64,000 bases of DNA from NCBI GenBank assembly GCA_041390685.1, contig JAWKPL010000001.1, positions 2,294,001 through 2,358,000 on the forward strand. The letters are read 5' to 3'. Below the pieces are notes generated by a model. It had not been told where the DNA came from. It saw only the letters and a list, made by a program, of their open reading frames with translations, and searched no databases. Below are positions 49,820-57,973 of the stretch, piece after piece. How positions within the stretch are numbered: position 1 is the first letter of the stretch; every line of letters begins with the position of its first letter. This stretch comes from JAIBBD01 sp041390685. Its GTDB lineage: Bacteria; Chloroflexota; Dehalococcoidia; UBA2979. Made by a program: the position numbers and the translations under genes.

Positions 49820-50970
49820 CCGTCACTCCTGCCTTCGGAGACGGCGTAGTGAGCGCCGTCTTCCCGCAGTCGAACGTACTGCATGCCACCCATGTCGCGC
49901 ACGAGACCCTTGAGTTCAAGCAGCGCGAGGGTGGCCGTGACGGTCGCGGCCGGGAGCCCGCTCTGACGGACGATCTCGTCGATATGGCGTGGCTCACGCG
50001 TGAGCGCGGACATCATGGCGAGTTCTTCAGGGTCCTCCGGCGGCAGAGCGCGACCGAAGTCCATCTGCACGCCGATCATGGTCAGGTTCAGCGCCTCGAG
50101 CACGTCCTCCGCGCGGGCGACGGGGGTGGCGCCGTCGCGCAGCAGCGCGAGGGGGCCTTGGGACTGTGTGGAGAAGATCGAACCCGGCACCGCGAAGACC
50201 TCTCGGTTCTGCTCGAGCGCCAGACGCGCCGTGATCATGGCGCCGCTCGTCGGCTCCCCCTCGATGACAAGTGTGCCGAGGGCCACGCCGGACATAATGC
50301 GATTGCGTCGTGGGAAGAAGTCGGCCCGGGGTTTCGTGCCGAGCGGGTAATCGGTGATCAGCGCGCCCTGCTCCGCGATCTCGTCCGCCAGGCGTGCGTT
50401 CTCCGGCGGGTAGACGGTATCCAGCCCGTTCGCGAGGACGGCGACGGTACGGCCTCCGGCGTCGAGCGCGGCGCGGTGCGCAACGGTGTCGACGCCGCGA
50501 GCCAGTCCGGAGACTACCGTGACGCGGCTGACGGCCAGCCCGTGCGCGAGTTCGGTGGCCGCCTGGCGACCGTAGGCGGTGGCGCGGCGGGTGCCGACTA
50601 CGGCCACGCTCCACTCGTCGTCTGGAGTCCATGCGCCCTTCACATACAGGACCGGGGGCGCGTCGCCGATCTCAATCAGTCGCGAAGGATATCGAGAGTC
50701 GGAGGGGGGCAACGCATGGATGCCGGCGCGGTCAAGGCGTTCGAGTTCGGTGAACGGGTCGATCTCGGACTGCGCACGGCTGACTGCCTGGGCGGTGCGT
50801 GCATCGAGGCCGGCCGCGTGCAACGCGCCGGCATCAGCGCGCCATGCCTCCTCGAGCGTCGGAAACGCAGCCTCGAGGAAGGCGAAGCGGACGCTCCCCA
50901 GACGTGGAACGCGGTGGAGGGCGACGCGGTACGCCAGATCATTTGTTCGCGATGGAGCGGTCACGGGCAT
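49816..50970 (-). CDS. dprA: DNA-processing protein DprA
   Basis: Loads RecA on incoming single-stranded DNA in natural transformation. The N-terminal helical part (AYRVALHRVPRLGSVRF) is followed by the Rossmann-like core with VAVVGTRRATAYGR, VVSGLARGVDTVAHRAAL, TVAVLANGLDTVYPPEN and FPRRNRIMSG. The C-terminal winged helix is present (PRHIDEIVRQSGLPAATV). ATG 50970 gives 384 residues; GTG 50964 lies 7 nt after a TACTCT hexamer and could be a leaderless start. With comEC at the window end it suggests natural competence. Confidence 0.95.
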   Translation of the reverse strand: MPVTAPSRTNDLAYRVALHRVPRLGSVRFAFLEAAFPTLEEAWRADAGALHAAGLDARTAQAVSRAQSEIDPFTELERLDRAGIHALPPSDSRYPSRLIEIGDAPPVLYVKGAWTPDDEWSVAVVGTRRATAYGRQAATELAHGLAVSRVTVVSGLARGVDTVAHRAALDAGGRTVAVLANGLDTVYPPENARLADEIAEQGALITDYPLGTKPRADFFPRRNRIMSGVALGTLVIEGEPTSGAMITARLALEQNREVFAVPGSIFSTQSQGPLALLRDGATPVARAEDVLEALNLTMIGVQMDFGRALPPEDPEELAMMSALTREPRHIDEIVRQSGLPAATVTATLALLELKGLVRDMGGMQYVRLREDGAHYAVSEGRSDG

Positions 50971-51020
50971 CAGAGTAGCAAGCACGCGCAAGGGATCAAC
51001 GATTGTTGTGGCGCTCGCCG

Positions 51021-52376
51021 CTACGAGGCGGCCTCGCCGGCGGTCTCCTCCTCAAGGTACGGGACGAGCGAGTCGATCAGGTCGGTCGTCGAGTCGAGTT
51101 GCCGGCCGATTCCGGAGAGCAGGCCCATCACCCGTGCAATGAGGATGACGTCGCCCGGGACCTCGACCAGTGGATTCGCCCGGAGGATGCGACCGAGGCG
51201 GACGTTGACCTCGGCGAACAGCGCAGCGTCCGCGTACGCTTTGCCGGAGCGGAGCACGTCGCCGAGGAACGCCTCGCCGAGGGCGTAGTACGTTTCCTCG
51301 TCGTAGACCCGGGTGCGGAAGCCCATGCCTTCCATGGCCTCCGTCACCTGCTGGCGATGCTGAGCGACGATGGCGCTCGTCAGGACGACGACCTGCTGGC
51401 GAAACTCCTCGGGAAGCCGCTTGGTCAGGCCGAAATCGATGAGTCCGATGCGCGCGGGCCCGCCCGGGGTGGCCGGAGGCAGTACGAGGAGATTGCCGGG
51501 GTGCGGGTCGGCATGGAACACGCCGTGCCGCAGCACCATGACGTTGTACAGATCGATCAGCGAGTCCGCGACGGCGGCGGTGTCGATGCCGGCGGCGCGC
51601 AGTGCCTCGACGTCCGTGATCTTGGTGCCGTCGAGGAAGTCCATCGTCAGGACGCGACGGCCCGACCGCTCCCAGTAGATGCGAGGGACGACCACGTCCT
51701 CGCGGTGCGCGAGGATGCCCGCGATCTCCTCGGCGGCGTGGCCTTCGTGGACGAAGTCGACCTCCTCGGGCGCGTTGCGCTCCATCTCTTCGACGACGGG
51801 GCGGAAGTCGATCACGGTCTCGAGGCGGGACCACACGTTGGCCAGCAAGCGGATGGTCTGCAGATCCCAGTGGACGACGCGCTCGATGCCGGGGTACTGC
51901 ACCTTCACGGCGACGTCATGACCCTCGTGCGTGCGGGCACGATACACCTGTGCCAGTGAGGCTGCCGCCACGGCGTTGGTGTCGAACTCGGCGAACAACT
52001 GATCGATCGGCGCCCCGAGGTCGGCCTCGACGACGGGACGCATCTCGGACCACGGGCGCGGCGGGACCGCGTCCTGGAGCATCGAGAGGACCTCGACATA
52101 CTCCTCCATCAGGATGTCGGCGCGGCTCCCGAGGAACTGGCAGGTCTTGATGATGAGGCCCTGCTGGCGCACGGCACGGCGTGCGACCGCGCGCGCGGCG
52201 CTGAGATGGAAGCGGTGGGTGGCCTCCGCCATCCGCTCTTCGCCGAAGACGCGACGCTTGAGGCGGAGCCACCGCCACCGGATCCAGAGCCAGACGATGG
52301 TCGCGGTGAGGGGGATGAACCGACGCCAGCGGCCGGACGGCGGGCGGACATAACGGTGTTCGAATCGAACGGACAC
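51021..52376 (-). CDS. ABC1/UbiB-family atypical kinase (AarF-like)
   Basis: A 451-residue membrane-linked atypical kinase/ATPase. The KxGQ-like region here reads GLIIKTCQFLGSRADI, and AAASLAQVYRARTHEG is the modified A-rich loop. VAVKVQYPGIE has the ATP lysine, FHADPHPGNLL the catalytic loop and LIDFGLTKRLP the DFG-like metal site. In bacteria with quinones it supports ubiquinone or related lipid synthesis. GTG 52376 is chosen because further upstream frame is the shadow of the divergent P450 gene. AGGAG lies 10 nt upstream. Confidence 0.93.
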   Translation of the reverse strand: MSVRFEHRYVRPPSGRWRRFIPLTATIVWLWIRWRWLRLKRRVFGEERMAEATHRFHLSAARAVARRAVRQQGLIIKTCQFLGSRADILMEEYVEVLSMLQDAVPPRPWSEMRPVVEADLGAPIDQLFAEFDTNAVAAASLAQVYRARTHEGHDVAVKVQYPGIERVVHWDLQTIRLLANVWSRLETVIDFRPVVEEMERNAPEEVDFVHEGHAAEEIAGILAHREDVVVPRIYWERSGRRVLTMDFLDGTKITDVEALRAAGIDTAAVADSLIDLYNVMVLRHGVFHADPHPGNLLVLPPATPGGPARIGLIDFGLTKRLPEEFRQQVVVLTSAIVAQHRQQVTEAMEGMGFRTRVYDEETYYALGEAFLGDVLRSGKAYADAALFAEVNVRLGRILRANPLVEVPGDVILIARVMGLLSGIGRQLDSTTDLIDSLVPYLEEETAGEAAS

Positions 52377-52493
52377 GCGGGGGCAGCTCCTGAGGTCGAG
52401 GACTGGATCCAGCGTACGGGGCCACGGAACGCGTCGCAAACGCCGGCGGACATCGAGGCGGAGTCCGGACGGAGGCGGTACGATCGGGGGGTC

Positions 52494-53696
52494 ATGCCGA
52501 TCTTCAACCCGTTTCTCCCGTCGTTCGCACGTGACCCGTATCCCGCATACGCGACGCTCCGCTCGACCGAGCCCGTCCACTTCAGTCCGACGCTCCAGGC
52601 GTGGGTTGTGACCTCGTTCGCGGAATGCGAGCGTGCGCTTCGAGATGCGGAGACGTTCTCGAACAACCCGTTGCTGGCCACGAGCCCGATGGCGCGCCAG
52701 TTCCAGCAGCAACGTCGCGAGTTCCCGCTCGGCGAAGTGCCCACGGTGCTGAACTCGGATGCGCCGGTGCATACGCGACTGCGGGGCATCGTGAGCCGGG
52801 CGTTCACTCCGCGAGTGATCGAGGGGATGCGCGGCCGCATCGAGGAGATCACAGACGAGCTGCTCGATGACACTCCCGGGAGCGAGCCGTGGGACCTGGT
52901 CGCGGCGCTCGCTCAGCCGCTTCCGGTCGTTGTCATCGCCGAGCTCCTCGGCGTCCCTACCGCCGACCGTGAACTGTTCAAGCGGTGGTCGACGTCGATC
53001 GCAGACACGGCGACGAGCATCTTCAGTACGCCCGAGTCGGTTGAATCCACCAAACGAGCGTCGAGCGAGCTGATCGAGTACCTCAGCCGGTTCATCGAGG
53101 AGCGACGGCGCGCCCCGCGCGAAGACCTGATCACAGCACTCGTACAGGCCGAAGACGGGGGAAGCCGGCTGACGCGCGAGGAGTTGCTCGCGTTCACCAT
53201 CGTCCTGTTGATCGCAGGTCATGAGACGACGATCAACCTCATCGGCAACGGGATGCTCGCGCTGCTGGGCGAGCCGGAGCAGGCTCGGCTGCTCGGCGAG
53301 AAGGCTGACCTCATTCCGGAGGCGGTGGAGGAGTTCCTGCGTTTCGACAGTCCCGTGCAGGGTGTCGTCCGGGTTGCGACGCGGAACGTGGAGCTGGGCG
53401 GGCAGCCGCTGAAGCCCGGGGACGTCCTGCTTGTGATGGTGGGCGCCGCGAATCGGGACCCCGCGCGCTTTCCCGGCGCGGATCGGCTGGACGTCCGGCG
53501 TGCCGACAACCGTCACCTCGCGTTCGGCCTCGGTCCTCACTTCTGTCTCGGCGCGCCACTTGCGAGACTCGAAGCGCAGGTCGCGTTCGGCTCGCTGCTC
53601 GCGCGCTTCGACCGGATCGAACTCGCCGGCGCGCCGGTGCGGGGAGGCACGTTCGTGCTGCGCGGCCTGAGGGAGCTGCCGGTAACGGCGGGGTAG
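52494..53696 (+). CDS. Cytochrome P450
   Basis: Soluble bacterial-type P450 monooxygenase of 400 residues. The I-helix oxygen-binding motif is LIAGHETTINL, the K-helix ExxR is in VEEFLRFDSPVQG, and the heme loop FGLGPHFCLGAPLARLE contains the thiolate cysteine. The N-terminus NPFLPSFARDPYPAYATLR is typical of class I bacterial members. ATG 52494 is preceded by TACGAT 9 nt upstream; no clear ribosome site. No ferredoxin or reductase gene is adjacent, so redox partners must be elsewhere. Substrate unknown. Confidence 0.95.
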   Translation: MPIFNPFLPSFARDPYPAYATLRSTEPVHFSPTLQAWVVTSFAECERALRDAETFSNNPLLATSPMARQFQQQRREFPLGEVPTVLNSDAPVHTRLRGIVSRAFTPRVIEGMRGRIEEITDELLDDTPGSEPWDLVAALAQPLPVVVIAELLGVPTADRELFKRWSTSIADTATSIFSTPESVESTKRASSELIEYLSRFIEERRRAPREDLITALVQAEDGGSRLTREELLAFTIVLLIAGHETTINLIGNGMLALLGEPEQARLLGEKADLIPEAVEEFLRFDSPVQGVVRVATRNVELGGQPLKPGDVLLVMVGAANRDPARFPGADRLDVRRADNRHLAFGLGPHFCLGAPLARLEAQVAFGSLLARFDRIELAGAPVRGGTFVLRGLRELPVTAG

Positions 53697-53710
53697 TGCG
53701 GGGAGGCACG

Positions 53711-54067
53711 GTGGGCGAGTACGACCGCGACAATGTGTTCGCGCGCATCCTGCGGAACGAGGTGCCGAGCGATCGCCTATACGAGGACGACGAGTTCATT
53801 GCGTTCCGGGACATCGCACCGAAAGCGCCGGTGCATATCCTGGTGATCCCACGCCATGAGGGCGCCACAGGCCCGGCCGCCCTCGAGGATGCCGATGCGG
53901 GCTGGATGGGGCGCATGGTCGTCGTCGCAACGACGATCGCCCGCGCGGAGGGTCTGGACGAACGCGGATACCGACTGGTGATGAACAACGGCCCGGATGC
54001 TCACCAGGAGGTCCAGCACATCCATCTGCACATCCTCGGCGGGAAGTCGCTCGACTCGATGGCCTGA
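53711..54067 (+). CDS. HIT-family (HINT-like) protein
   Basis: A 118-residue histidine-triad nucleotide-binding protein. DNVFARILRNEVPSDRLYED, FRDIAPKAPVHILVIPR and the triad QEVQHIHLHILGGKSL (HxHxH) are the standard HINT order. HINT enzymes hydrolyse adenosine phosphoramidates and acyl-adenylates. GTG 53711 follows GGGAGG by 4 bases; GTG 53696, which overlaps the P450 stop, is the alternative. Probably co-transcribed with the P450 gene. Confidence 0.94.
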   Translation: MGEYDRDNVFARILRNEVPSDRLYEDDEFIAFRDIAPKAPVHILVIPRHEGATGPAALEDADAGWMGRMVVVATTIARAEGLDERGYRLVMNNGPDAHQEVQHIHLHILGGKSLDSMA

Positions 54068-54093
54068 ATGGCGTGAGTAGGAGCGGGCGCGAC

Positions 54094-54099
54094 TATACT
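54094..54099 (+). promoter_or_regulatory. -10 element of the tRNA gene
   Basis: TATACT ends 13 bases before the mature tRNA 5' end. The -35 region is weak. The Nudix hydrolase gene follows the tRNA by 35 bases and may share this transcript. Confidence 0.45.
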
Positions 54100-54112
54100 C
54101 GACGGCGTCCGG

Positions 54113-54189
54113 GGGCCTGTAGCTCAGCGGCCTAGAGCAGTCGGCTCATAACCGATCGGTCCCAGGTTCGAATCCTGGCGGGCCCACCA
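54113..54189 (+). tRNA. tRNA with CAU anticodon, probably tRNA-Ile2 (lysidine type), CCA encoded
   Basis: A full cloverleaf can be drawn: acceptor GGGCCTG/CGGGCCC (one T:G pair), D-stem GCTC/GAGC, anticodon stem GTCGG/CCGAT with loop CTCATAA (CAT at 54147-54149), variable CGGTC, T-arm CCAGG-TTCGAAT-CCTGG, discriminator A and CCA at 54187-54189. The paired first base and absence of three G:C pairs in the anticodon stem exclude initiator tRNA. The CGGCTCATAACCG and GGTC context looks like tRNA-Ile(CAU), the TilS substrate, more than elongator tRNA-Met, but this is by eye. Confidence 0.93.
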
Positions 54190-54221
54190 CGTTGCCGAGT
54201 CCGTTCCTGTCGAGGTGCACC

Positions 54222-54815
54222 ATGCGCGATCTGATCCGTGACGTCATGAGCCGCCACGAGCCCGTCCTCGTCGATCCGGCGAGGGACCACATGCCGGCGG
54301 CGGTGTTGCTCCTGCTGCACGAGCGCAACGGTGTCGAACACCTGCTGTTCCAGGTGCGCAGCCAGCACGTCGAATTCCACAAGGGGGAGATCAGCCTACC
54401 CGGCGGCGGTCGCGACCCCGAGGATGAGTCGTTGCTCATGACGGCACTCCGGGAGACCGAAGAGGAGATTGGTGTGCACCGCTCGCATGTGGAGGTGTTC
54501 GGACGCCTTGACGATGTGGTGACGCGGACGAACTTCGCGATGTCCCCATACGTCGGCGCGATCACGGAGCCCTCGCCATACCCATTTCAGATCGCGAGCA
54601 TCGAGATGGAGATGCTCCTCGAAGTGCCAGTCCCGTACCTGCTGAGCGGTGAGGGCTGGGAATACATGACCACGCCGATCGGCGAGATGCGGAATTACCG
54701 TCACGGCGAGCACTTGATCTTCGGCGCGACCGCCCGAGTGGTATCGCAGCTAGTCGACAAGCTCATCGAAGCGCGGGGCGGGCCCCTGGCGGACGCAGCA
54801 GCGGTCCTGCGTTGA
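54222..54815 (+). CDS. Nudix hydrolase, CoA-pyrophosphatase-like
   Basis: A 197-residue Nudix protein. The complete Nudix box GGGRDPEDESLLMTALRETE plus EEIGV is present. Just before it, QVRSQHVEFHKGEISLPGG matches the UPF0035/NudL motif region typical of coenzyme A pyrophosphatases, which cleave CoA to phosphopantetheine and 3',5'-ADP. ATG 54222 follows GAGGTG by 4 bases. It lies 33 bases after the tRNA, and its stop overlaps the histidine phosphatase start by TTGA. Confidence 0.9.
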   Translation: MRDLIRDVMSRHEPVLVDPARDHMPAAVLLLLHERNGVEHLLFQVRSQHVEFHKGEISLPGGGRDPEDESLLMTALRETEEEIGVHRSHVEVFGRLDDVVTRTNFAMSPYVGAITEPSPYPFQIASIEMEMLLEVPVPYLLSGEGWEYMTTPIGEMRNYRHGEHLIFGATARVVSQLVDKLIEARGGPLADAAAVLR

Positions 54816-55420
54816 CGGTTGTCTATGTGCGCCACGGCGAATCTGTGGGCAACGTCCAGCGGGTCATCCAGGGCTGGCTCGATCTTCCGCTGACTCCTCG
54901 CGGCGAGGCGCAGGCGATGGCTGCGGGGCGACGAATCGCCGCGACGACAGCAGCCGTCGCGCTGTACACGAGCCCGCTCCTGAGGGCGCGGCGAACTGCG
55001 GAGATCATCGGCGAGGGCGCCGGTCTGGAAGTCCTGGCGATCGACGGTCTGCGCGAGTACGGGTTTGGGGAGGCCGAGGGCCTGCGCTGGCCTGAGGCGG
55101 CAACGCGCTGGGGCCTCGCGGACCGCGACTGGGGCGTCGGTCAGGTCCCGGGAGAAGAGGGCATGGAGGCGTTTCGTCAGCGCGTCCGTGAGGCGTTCGA
55201 GGCGCTGCACGAGCGTCATCGTGACTCGCTCGCCGTCGCGGTCGTACATGGTGGAGTGCTGGGCGCCATGCTGGGGACGCTGTGGGGACTGGCGCCGCAC
55301 GAGCACGTGCAGGTCTACAGCTCGAATTGCGGGATGACGACGGTGGCAGACGAGCGCGGACAGCCCGCGGTCATCGGACTGAACGACGTGTGTCACCTGC
55401 GCGAAGGCGTCGCCAGCTAG
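54812..55420 (+). CDS. Histidine phosphatase (phosphoglycerate-mutase-like)
   Basis: A 202-residue member of the histidine phosphatase superfamily. The RHG motif with the phospho-accepting His is VVYVRHGESVGNVQRVIQG; YTSPLLRARRTAEIIGEG holds the second Arg, EYGFGEAEGL the general acid Glu, and VVHGGVLGAML the second His. It could be a broad phosphatase or a cofactor-dependent mutase; sequence alone does not decide. TTG 54812 overlaps the Nudix stop by 4 bases. Confidence 0.92.
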   Translation: MTVVYVRHGESVGNVQRVIQGWLDLPLTPRGEAQAMAAGRRIAATTAAVALYTSPLLRARRTAEIIGEGAGLEVLAIDGLREYGFGEAEGLRWPEAATRWGLADRDWGVGQVPGEEGMEAFRQRVREAFEALHERHRDSLAVAVVHGGVLGAMLGTLWGLAPHEHVQVYSSNCGMTTVADERGQPAVIGLNDVCHLREGVAS

Positions 55421-55429
55421 CGCCCGTGC

Positions 55430-57805
55430 TCAGTGCACGCCGGCAAGGTAGGCGACAGTAACGCCCTCGCCCCCCTCATGACGCGTAGCCGTCTCGTACG
55501 AAGTCACGAGCGGATGACGGTCGAGGAGTTCACGCACTGCACGGCGCAGGGTCCCAGTCCCTTTGCCATGGATGAGGTACACGCGGTGCTTTCCGGCGCG
55601 CGCCGCGAGGTCGAGGAATTCCTCGACGCGGGGCATGGCCTCGTCGAGCGTCTGCCCGCGCACCTCGATTTCGTTGGCGACGTTGGCGGGTGGTGGCGGC
55701 GCCGGGATGCGAGGCGCTGGCGCACCTGTCCCCCGGGCGCTGCGCTCGACTTGTTGCATGCGGACCCGTGTGCGGAGCGCGCCCAGTTGGACGTCGAACT
55801 CGCCATCGGCGCCCGGGGCCGAGAGGGCCTCACCGGGACCTGGGATGCCGCGTAACCAGACGAGCACGCCGGGGGCGATGGGTTCGCGCGACTCGGAGCG
55901 GCTGGGCGACGGAGGTGCCGGAGGCGGTTCGGGCTCGGGCGGGAGCGCCTCCATGGCTCGACGCGCGCGCGTTAGCTCAACGTTCGCCTGTTCGAGGCGA
56001 GCCGCCTCCACCTGCCGCCGTGTGCGTTGCACCAGCCGCTCGGCCTCGCGCAGCTCGGCGCGGACTTTGCGTCGCGCCTCTGCCCGCAACTCGGCGGTCT
56101 CATTCGTGAGGGCATCGAGGCGCGCTTCGTAGTCGCGTCGCAGGGCCTCGGCGGCGTCGCGGGCGGCGGCGGCCGACGCGGCTCGTTCCTCCGCCGCTGT
56201 CAGCTGGCGGCGAAGGTCCGCCAGCACGTGCTCCATGTCCTGCTGCTCGCTCGAGAGGCCGGAGCGCGCTTCGGCGATGACGTCGGCGGGCATGCCGAGG
56301 CGGGAGGCGATGGCGAGCGCGTTCGACTGACCCGGCAGGCCGAGCGTCAGCCGGTACGTCGGCGCGAGCGTCTCGAGGTCGAACTCGACCGACGCGTTCA
56401 TGACATCCGCCGTGTGGTGGGCGTACAGCTTCAACTCGCTGTGGTGCGTCGTGGCGATCAGCGTGACCCGAGCCCGGCGTAGCCGTTCGACGATGGCGAT
56501 CGCCAGGGCCGCGCCCTCGGTCGGGTCGGTGCCGGCACCCAGCTCGTCGAGCAGCACCAGTGACCGGTCCCCCGCCCGTTCGATGATGTCGATGATGGTG
56601 GTGACGTGGCCGGAGAAGGTCGACAGGGATTGAGCGATCGACTGTTCGTCGCCGATGTCGGCGAAGACGGCCTCGTATACCGGAAGCTGCGAGCCTTCCT
56701 CGGCCGGGACGGGCAGACCGGACATCGCCATCAGGCACAGAAGGCCCGCCGTCTTCAGCGCCACCGTCTTGCCGCCGGTGTTGGGTCCGGTGACGAGGAG
56801 CGCATGCGCCTCGCCGCCGACCTCGAGGGTGATAGGGACGACCTCGCCCGGCAGCAGTGGGTGGCGAGCGCTCACGAGACGCAGTGGGGCGGGGGAGTTG
56901 CGGAGCCACGACTGAGCCGCCCCGCGGCGGTGGAGCGCCGTCGCGCGCAATTCCCGAGCCAGGCGGGCACGGGCGAGTGCGCAGTCGACCGTCGCCAGCC
57001 CCGCTACGACATCCACGAGGTCTTCCGCGGCCTCGCCGACGGCGCCGCTCAGTTCGCGGAGGATGCGTTCGACTTCGTGGCGCTCGTGGAGCTGCAGCTC
57101 CCGCCAGCGGTTCCCGAGCTCAACGACCGCGAATGGCTCGACGTACACCGTCGCGCCGGAAGCCGACGTGTCGTGGACGACTCCGGGGACGGCGCCTCTG
57201 GCCTCGGCGCGTACGGGGAAGACGTAGCGGCCCATGCGGATGGTGACGAGCGGCTCCTGTAGTGCCGCACGCACATCGGCGGCGCGGAGCATCGCCTGCA
57301 CCCGCTGCTGCAGGCGGTCGTGCGCGGCGTTCAACTCGCGGCGGATCGATGCGAGATCGGCGCTCGCGGCATCGGCCACCTCGCCGCGATCATCGATGGA
57401 GCGCTCGATGAGGCCACGAAGCGGAGCGAGGTCGGCCATCCCGCCGGCGACCGTCGAAAGCAGGGGGGTGTCCTCGGTGACCCGGACGAGCGCCCGCCGC
57501 ACGCGTTCGGAGCTGCGGATGGTAGCGGCGACTTCGAGGAGGTCGGTCACGGCGAGCGTCTGCCCGCGGCCGGCGGCTTCGGCCCGCTCACGGACGTCAT
57601 GTGCGCCCCCGAGCGACACTTCCACGCCGGCCTGATCGAGGTGGATCGCCTCAGCGAGTTCACGCTGACGCTCGGCCGCGGCGTCACGATCTGAGAGTGG
57701 GCGTAGCGCAAGCGCGGTCTCGCGGCCAGCCGAGAAGGATGTGAGGCGGGCCAGCCGGTCCAGCACGGCGGGGAACTCGAGGACGGTCAGGGTGCGGTCG
57801 TCGAT
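55430..57805 (-). CDS. mutS2: Endonuclease MutS2
   Basis: DNA- and ribosome-acting MutS2 of about 791 residues. The lever/clamp part begins DDRTLTVLEFPAVLDRLARL. The ATPase has TGPNTGGKTVALKTAGL (Walker A) and LVLLDELGAGTDPTEGAAL (Walker B). A coiled-coil insertion (about 520-600) and Pro-rich linker lead to a C-terminal Smr nuclease domain (EIEVRGQTLDEAM, LIHGKGTGTLRRAV). No ATG, GTG or TTG lies in frame where homologues start: the frame reads ATC ATC GAC GAC, with GAGG 6 nt before the second ATC at 57805, which is used here. GTG 57767 would cut conserved residues. Confidence 0.9.
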   Translation of the reverse strand: MDDRTLTVLEFPAVLDRLARLTSFSAGRETALALRPLSDRDAAAERQRELAEAIHLDQAGVEVSLGGAHDVRERAEAAGRGQTLAVTDLLEVAATIRSSERVRRALVRVTEDTPLLSTVAGGMADLAPLRGLIERSIDDRGEVADAASADLASIRRELNAAHDRLQQRVQAMLRAADVRAALQEPLVTIRMGRYVFPVRAEARGAVPGVVHDTSASGATVYVEPFAVVELGNRWRELQLHERHEVERILRELSGAVGEAAEDLVDVVAGLATVDCALARARLARELRATALHRRGAAQSWLRNSPAPLRLVSARHPLLPGEVVPITLEVGGEAHALLVTGPNTGGKTVALKTAGLLCLMAMSGLPVPAEEGSQLPVYEAVFADIGDEQSIAQSLSTFSGHVTTIIDIIERAGDRSLVLLDELGAGTDPTEGAALAIAIVERLRRARVTLIATTHHSELKLYAHHTADVMNASVEFDLETLAPTYRLTLGLPGQSNALAIASRLGMPADVIAEARSGLSSEQQDMEHVLADLRRQLTAAEERAASAAAARDAAEALRRDYEARLDALTNETAELRAEARRKVRAELREAERLVQRTRRQVEAARLEQANVELTRARRAMEALPPEPEPPPAPPSPSRSESREPIAPGVLVWLRGIPGPGEALSAPGADGEFDVQLGALRTRVRMQQVERSARGTGAPAPRIPAPPPPANVANEIEVRGQTLDEAMPRVEEFLDLAARAGKHRVYLIHGKGTGTLRRAVRELLDRHPLVTSYETATRHEGGEGVTVAYLAGVH

Positions 57806-57899
57806 GATGGACCTCGGTGGGTGGGCGCCTGGCTCTTCGATTGTAGGCGGGCGTGGCGTACGGTGCTGACGTGCGGCGTTTGCGAAGCGCGCGATTTCG

Positions 57900-57929
57900 T
57901 TGACCGTACGAACGAGCGAGCAATACGAT
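57900..57929 (+). promoter_or_regulatory. Promoter of the aminotransferase-serA genes
   Basis: TTGACC (57900-57905) and TACGAT (57924-57929) are spaced by 18 bases, about 45 bases before GTG 57974. It lies in the gap shared with divergent mutS2. Confidence 0.6.
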
Positions 57930-57973
57930 CGCTGCCTCGGATCGAGTGCGGATCCCTCGCCAAAGGAGACACT

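Noticed and set aside
52377..53540. Minus-strand extension of the UbiB-like frame to 839 residues
   Set aside because: The extra N-terminal part is antisense to the P450 gene, is arginine-rich and matches nothing; the kinase starts at GTG 52376.
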